Shown here in pieces: positions 6,089 to 7,018 of a stretch of 7,018 nt of DNA. The stretch lies in NCBI GenBank assembly GCA_005776545.1, contig SXOY01000090.1, forward strand, positions 1 to 7,018, given 5' to 3'. The first letter of the stretch is position 1. Each line of letters starts with the position of its first letter. Position numbers and translations under genes: made by a program. The notes under the pieces were generated by a model. It was given only the letters and a program-made list of their open reading frames with translations, searched no databases and was not told the origin of the DNA. Source of the stretch: Planctomycetia bacterium (lineage in GTDB: Bacteria; Planctomycetota; Phycisphaerae; Phycisphaerales; UBA1924).

Positions 6089-6141
6089 CCTCCGAAAGAA
6101 AGGAGGTGCCGGAGGAAATTCCTTTCCTCTGGCATGGCATT
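6089..6141. repeat. Dispersed two-hairpin repeat, copy 2
   Basis: Same element and orientation as 4397-4449. Hairpin A is CCTCC (6089-6093) with GGAGG (6102-6106); hairpin B is CCGGAGGAAA (6109-6118), TTCC loop, TTTCCTCTGG (6123-6132). The loop of hairpin A differs by one base (G for A at 6094) and the right edge by one base (6136), while the stems are unchanged. It sits upstream of the minus-strand DMP19-domain gene, 26 nt before the alternative ATG at 6063. In one frame it reads MPEERNFLRHLLSFGG, which produces a false N-terminal extension. Confidence 0.85.
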
Positions 6142-6328
6142 CGGAATTGAACTCCAGAGCTGATCCGTCCTTGAATAGGCGCCCTGTCTGACCGACGGCC
6201 TCCTCTAGAACCCGCTTTTTCACTCAAAAAAGCCGCTTTCACACAAAACCTCAAAAAAACCATACAATCTACTTGACACCCGTTAACCCAATCATTAAGC
6301 TACCTATATAGTCACAAGGACCTATCTC
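6142..6328. other. Divergent intergenic region with an A/T hairpin
   Basis: This region lies between the minus-strand DMP19-domain gene and the plus-strand ORF at 6329. GCTTTTT (6214-6220) and AAAAAGC (6227-6233) form a perfect seven-pair inverted repeat with a 6-nt loop. The word CCGCTTT/CACxCA appears twice around it (6212-6226 and 6233-6245), and further A-runs follow to 6260. Short minus-strand frames here (start at 6223 or 6263) run through the dispersed repeat and are not convincing genes. Confidence 0.45.
6273..6312 (+). promoter_or_regulatory. Possible promoter for the ORF at 6329
   Basis: A perfect TTGACA occurs at 6273-6278. At the standard 17-bp spacing the -10 position (6296-6301) reads TAAGCT, a poor match. 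The better -10-like words, TATATA (6305-6310) and TATAGT (6307-6312), are 26-28 bp away, too far for a standard sigma-70 promoter. It is listed because a consensus -35 and AT-rich DNA directly precede a start codon with a ribosome site. Confidence 0.25.
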
Positions 6329-6523
6329 ATGAATCAAACCCAACCCACGCCGCCGCCACCCACAGATGCCCCATCAGGCATTTCACTTCCCGCCTCGCAC
6401 CCAAAAAATCGAAGGGTGCCACGCTCGGTGGCCTTCTTCAATTCTCGTGGCCCCCTTCAAATGTCTCAACCGGGCCTGACCCAATCCGCGTTTTCAGCTC
6501 AAAAACAAAAGATGATCAGGTGA
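6329..6523 (+). CDS. Small Pro-rich hypothetical ORF, possibly frameshifted
   Basis: The ORF has 64 codons. The ATG at 6329 has AAGGA (6316-6320) eight bases upstream, a good ribosome site. Residues 1-26 (MNQTQPTPPPPTDAPSGISL...) are Pro/Thr-rich and look like a disordered N-terminus. After a run of six A at 6403-6408 the reading becomes Arg/Ser-rich and less protein-like, whereas the frame entered by a one-base slip at that run gives KSKGATLGGLLQFSWPPSNV and continues to IITFNDHL, stopping at 6547-6549. The original gene may therefore have been longer and is now shifted. The annotated stop (6521-6523) lies inside the TGATCA palindromes. The family is not recognised, and coding is uncertain. 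Confidence 0.35.
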   Translation: MNQTQPTPPPPTDAPSGISLPASHPKNRRVPRSVAFFNSRGPLQMSQPGLTQSAFSAQKQKMIR

Positions 6524-6567
6524 TCATCACTTTTAATGATCACCTTTGAAATGAAATGATCACCTTT
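6511..6567. repeat. Cluster of four TGATCA sites in nested palindromes
   Basis: TGATCA occurs at 6513-6518, 6521-6526, 6537-6542 and 6557-6562. GATGATCA (6511-6518) and TGATCATC (6521-6528) are inverted around GG. AGGTGATCAT (6518-6527) is a perfect inverted copy of ATGATCACCT (6536-6545) around an 8-nt loop. AATGATCACCTTT (6535-6547) repeats directly at 6555-6567 with a 20-bp period. Candidate roles are a repressor operator array or, for the ten-pair stem followed by TTG, a weak terminator after the ORF ending at 6523. Confidence 0.75.
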
Positions 6568-6611
6568 CGTTTCTGACTCAAAATCAACACTCTCAACTTT
6601 CTCCCCCGCCT

Positions 6612-6639
6612 CAGCACTCATTGCTCTGCACTAAGCACT
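6612..6639 (+). repeat. Degenerate heptamer array (CAGCACT-like), four units
   Basis: Four consecutive 7-bp units, CAGCACT, CATTGCT, CTGCACT and AAGCACT, end 19 bp before the ATG at 6659. The same unit recurs in phase-perfect form at 6926-6953. Confidence 0.55.
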
Positions 6640-6658
6640 TCCTCTTATACCCTCCGCC

Positions 6659-7018
6659 ATGCCCTTCACAGAAGATTCCATCTCCGCAACTCTTTCGCCA
6701 ATGCTTCCGCCCGGCGCAATGAAATCCTGCGCCACATGCGACGGGTTTGTCTCAGCGAAGATTCATCTGCCTGGTACACAATCAAGTAGCGCCTTCGACT
6801 CGACTGCTCGAGCATGTCTGGCCGCACTCAAACAATCTCACGCTGGTGAACCGATCATCGCGTTTACTGCAGAGTTCATCGACGACGGCGGCAAGGTGGT
6901 CCATACCGCCAAGATCACAACCGCGCAGCACTCGGCACCCAGCACTCAGCACTTGTCTTCTCAACCCACCGCACAGGAAGGACATCGCCCGATCTCTGGT
7001 TTGAAATCTGCGGCACCA
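6659..7018 (+). CDS. Unrecognised gene, 3' end beyond the window
   Basis: The frame is open from the ATG at 6659 to the last base (120 codons), with an in-frame TAA upstream at 6632-6634, so the start is inside this window. No ribosome site is visible. The visible sequence begins MPFTEDSISATLSPMLPPGA and has a CxxC pair at residues 24-27 (SCATCDGF), a region of mixed hydrophobic and polar residues (31-87, including GEPIIAFTAEFIDDGGKVVH) that could be a small beta-rich domain, then a Gln/Ser/Thr/His-rich stretch (88-105) encoded by a heptamer tandem repeat. The CxxC could bind metal, but only one pair is visible. There is no signal peptide. I do not recognise the family. The coding call rests on the open frame and composition; the shorter frames overlapping it on both strands are shadows. 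Confidence 0.6.
   Translation, partial: MPFTEDSISATLSPMLPPGAMKSCATCDGFVSAKIHLPGTQSSSAFDSTARACLAALKQSHAGEPIIAFTAEFIDDGGKVVHTAKITTAQHSAPSTQHLSSQPTAQEGHRPISGLKSAAP
6926..6953 (+). repeat. Heptamer tandem repeat within a coding region
   Basis: Units CAGCACT, CGGCACC, CAGCACT and CAGCACT run end to end. Because seven is not a multiple of three, the units are read in shifting frames and yield AQHSAPSTQHL in the ORF starting at 6659. This resembles short tandem heptamer repeats known from some cyanobacterial genomes, although the unit differs. Confidence 0.8.

Noticed and set aside
4397..6141. Transposon with terminal repeats
   Set aside because: The two repeats are in direct, not inverted, orientation, and no transposase, integrase or target-site duplication is visible between or beside them.
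6511..6567. CRISPR-like short repeats
   Set aside because: The repeat units are nested palindromes at irregular spacing without unique spacers of constant length, and no cas-like gene is present.

Overview
The window looks like chromosomal DNA of a planctomycete, most likely class Phycisphaerae. The main evidence is the secreted protein at 1934-3520 (minus strand). It combines a repeat propeller, an Ig-like domain and a C-terminal dockerin-like module with paired D-x-N-x-D loops and a terminal Gly-Cys, a style known from that lineage as GC-type dockerin anchoring. A second copy of that dockerin tail survives as an out-of-frame remnant at 3840-4019. This assignment is inference from protein style; no rRNA or other marker gene is present.

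Layout. Positions 1-519 (+) are the 3' end of an unrecognised gene. A convergent intergenic stretch (520-901) holds a 20-bp tandem duplication and a terminator-like hairpin. Two minus-strand genes for exported proteins follow, read from right to left: the propeller/Ig/dockerin protein (3520 to 1934), then, 72 bp later, a charged helical exported protein (1861 to 902). They may form a two-gene operon, with a 41-nt hairpin spanning the first gene's stop codon. Positions 3521-3839 are leader and intergenic DNA with several hairpins, including a clear leftward intrinsic terminator at 3791-3818. Positions 3776-4330 (-) are a chimeric ORF whose first ~104 codons look genuine and whose remainder reads the dockerin remnant in the wrong frame. 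Positions 4540-5937 (-) encode a cytoplasmic protein with HEAT-like helical repeats and a C-terminal DMP19/DUF4375 domain. Positions 6142-6658 are repeat-rich and carry one small Pro-rich ORF. From 6659 a plus-strand ORF stays open to the window edge.

The least explained material is repetitive. A ~53-bp element predicted to form two adjacent hairpins occurs twice in the same orientation (4397-4449 and 6089-6141), each time upstream of a minus-strand gene and together bracketing the DMP19-domain gene. Four TGATCA sites form nested palindromes at 6511-6567. Two 28-bp arrays of a CAGCACT-like heptamer lie just before and inside the last ORF. I find no CRISPR array, tRNA, rRNA, transposase or recognisable defence system. 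The right half (about 3.7-7.0 kb) looks like a rearranged, repeat-seeded accessory segment; the left half looks ordinary.
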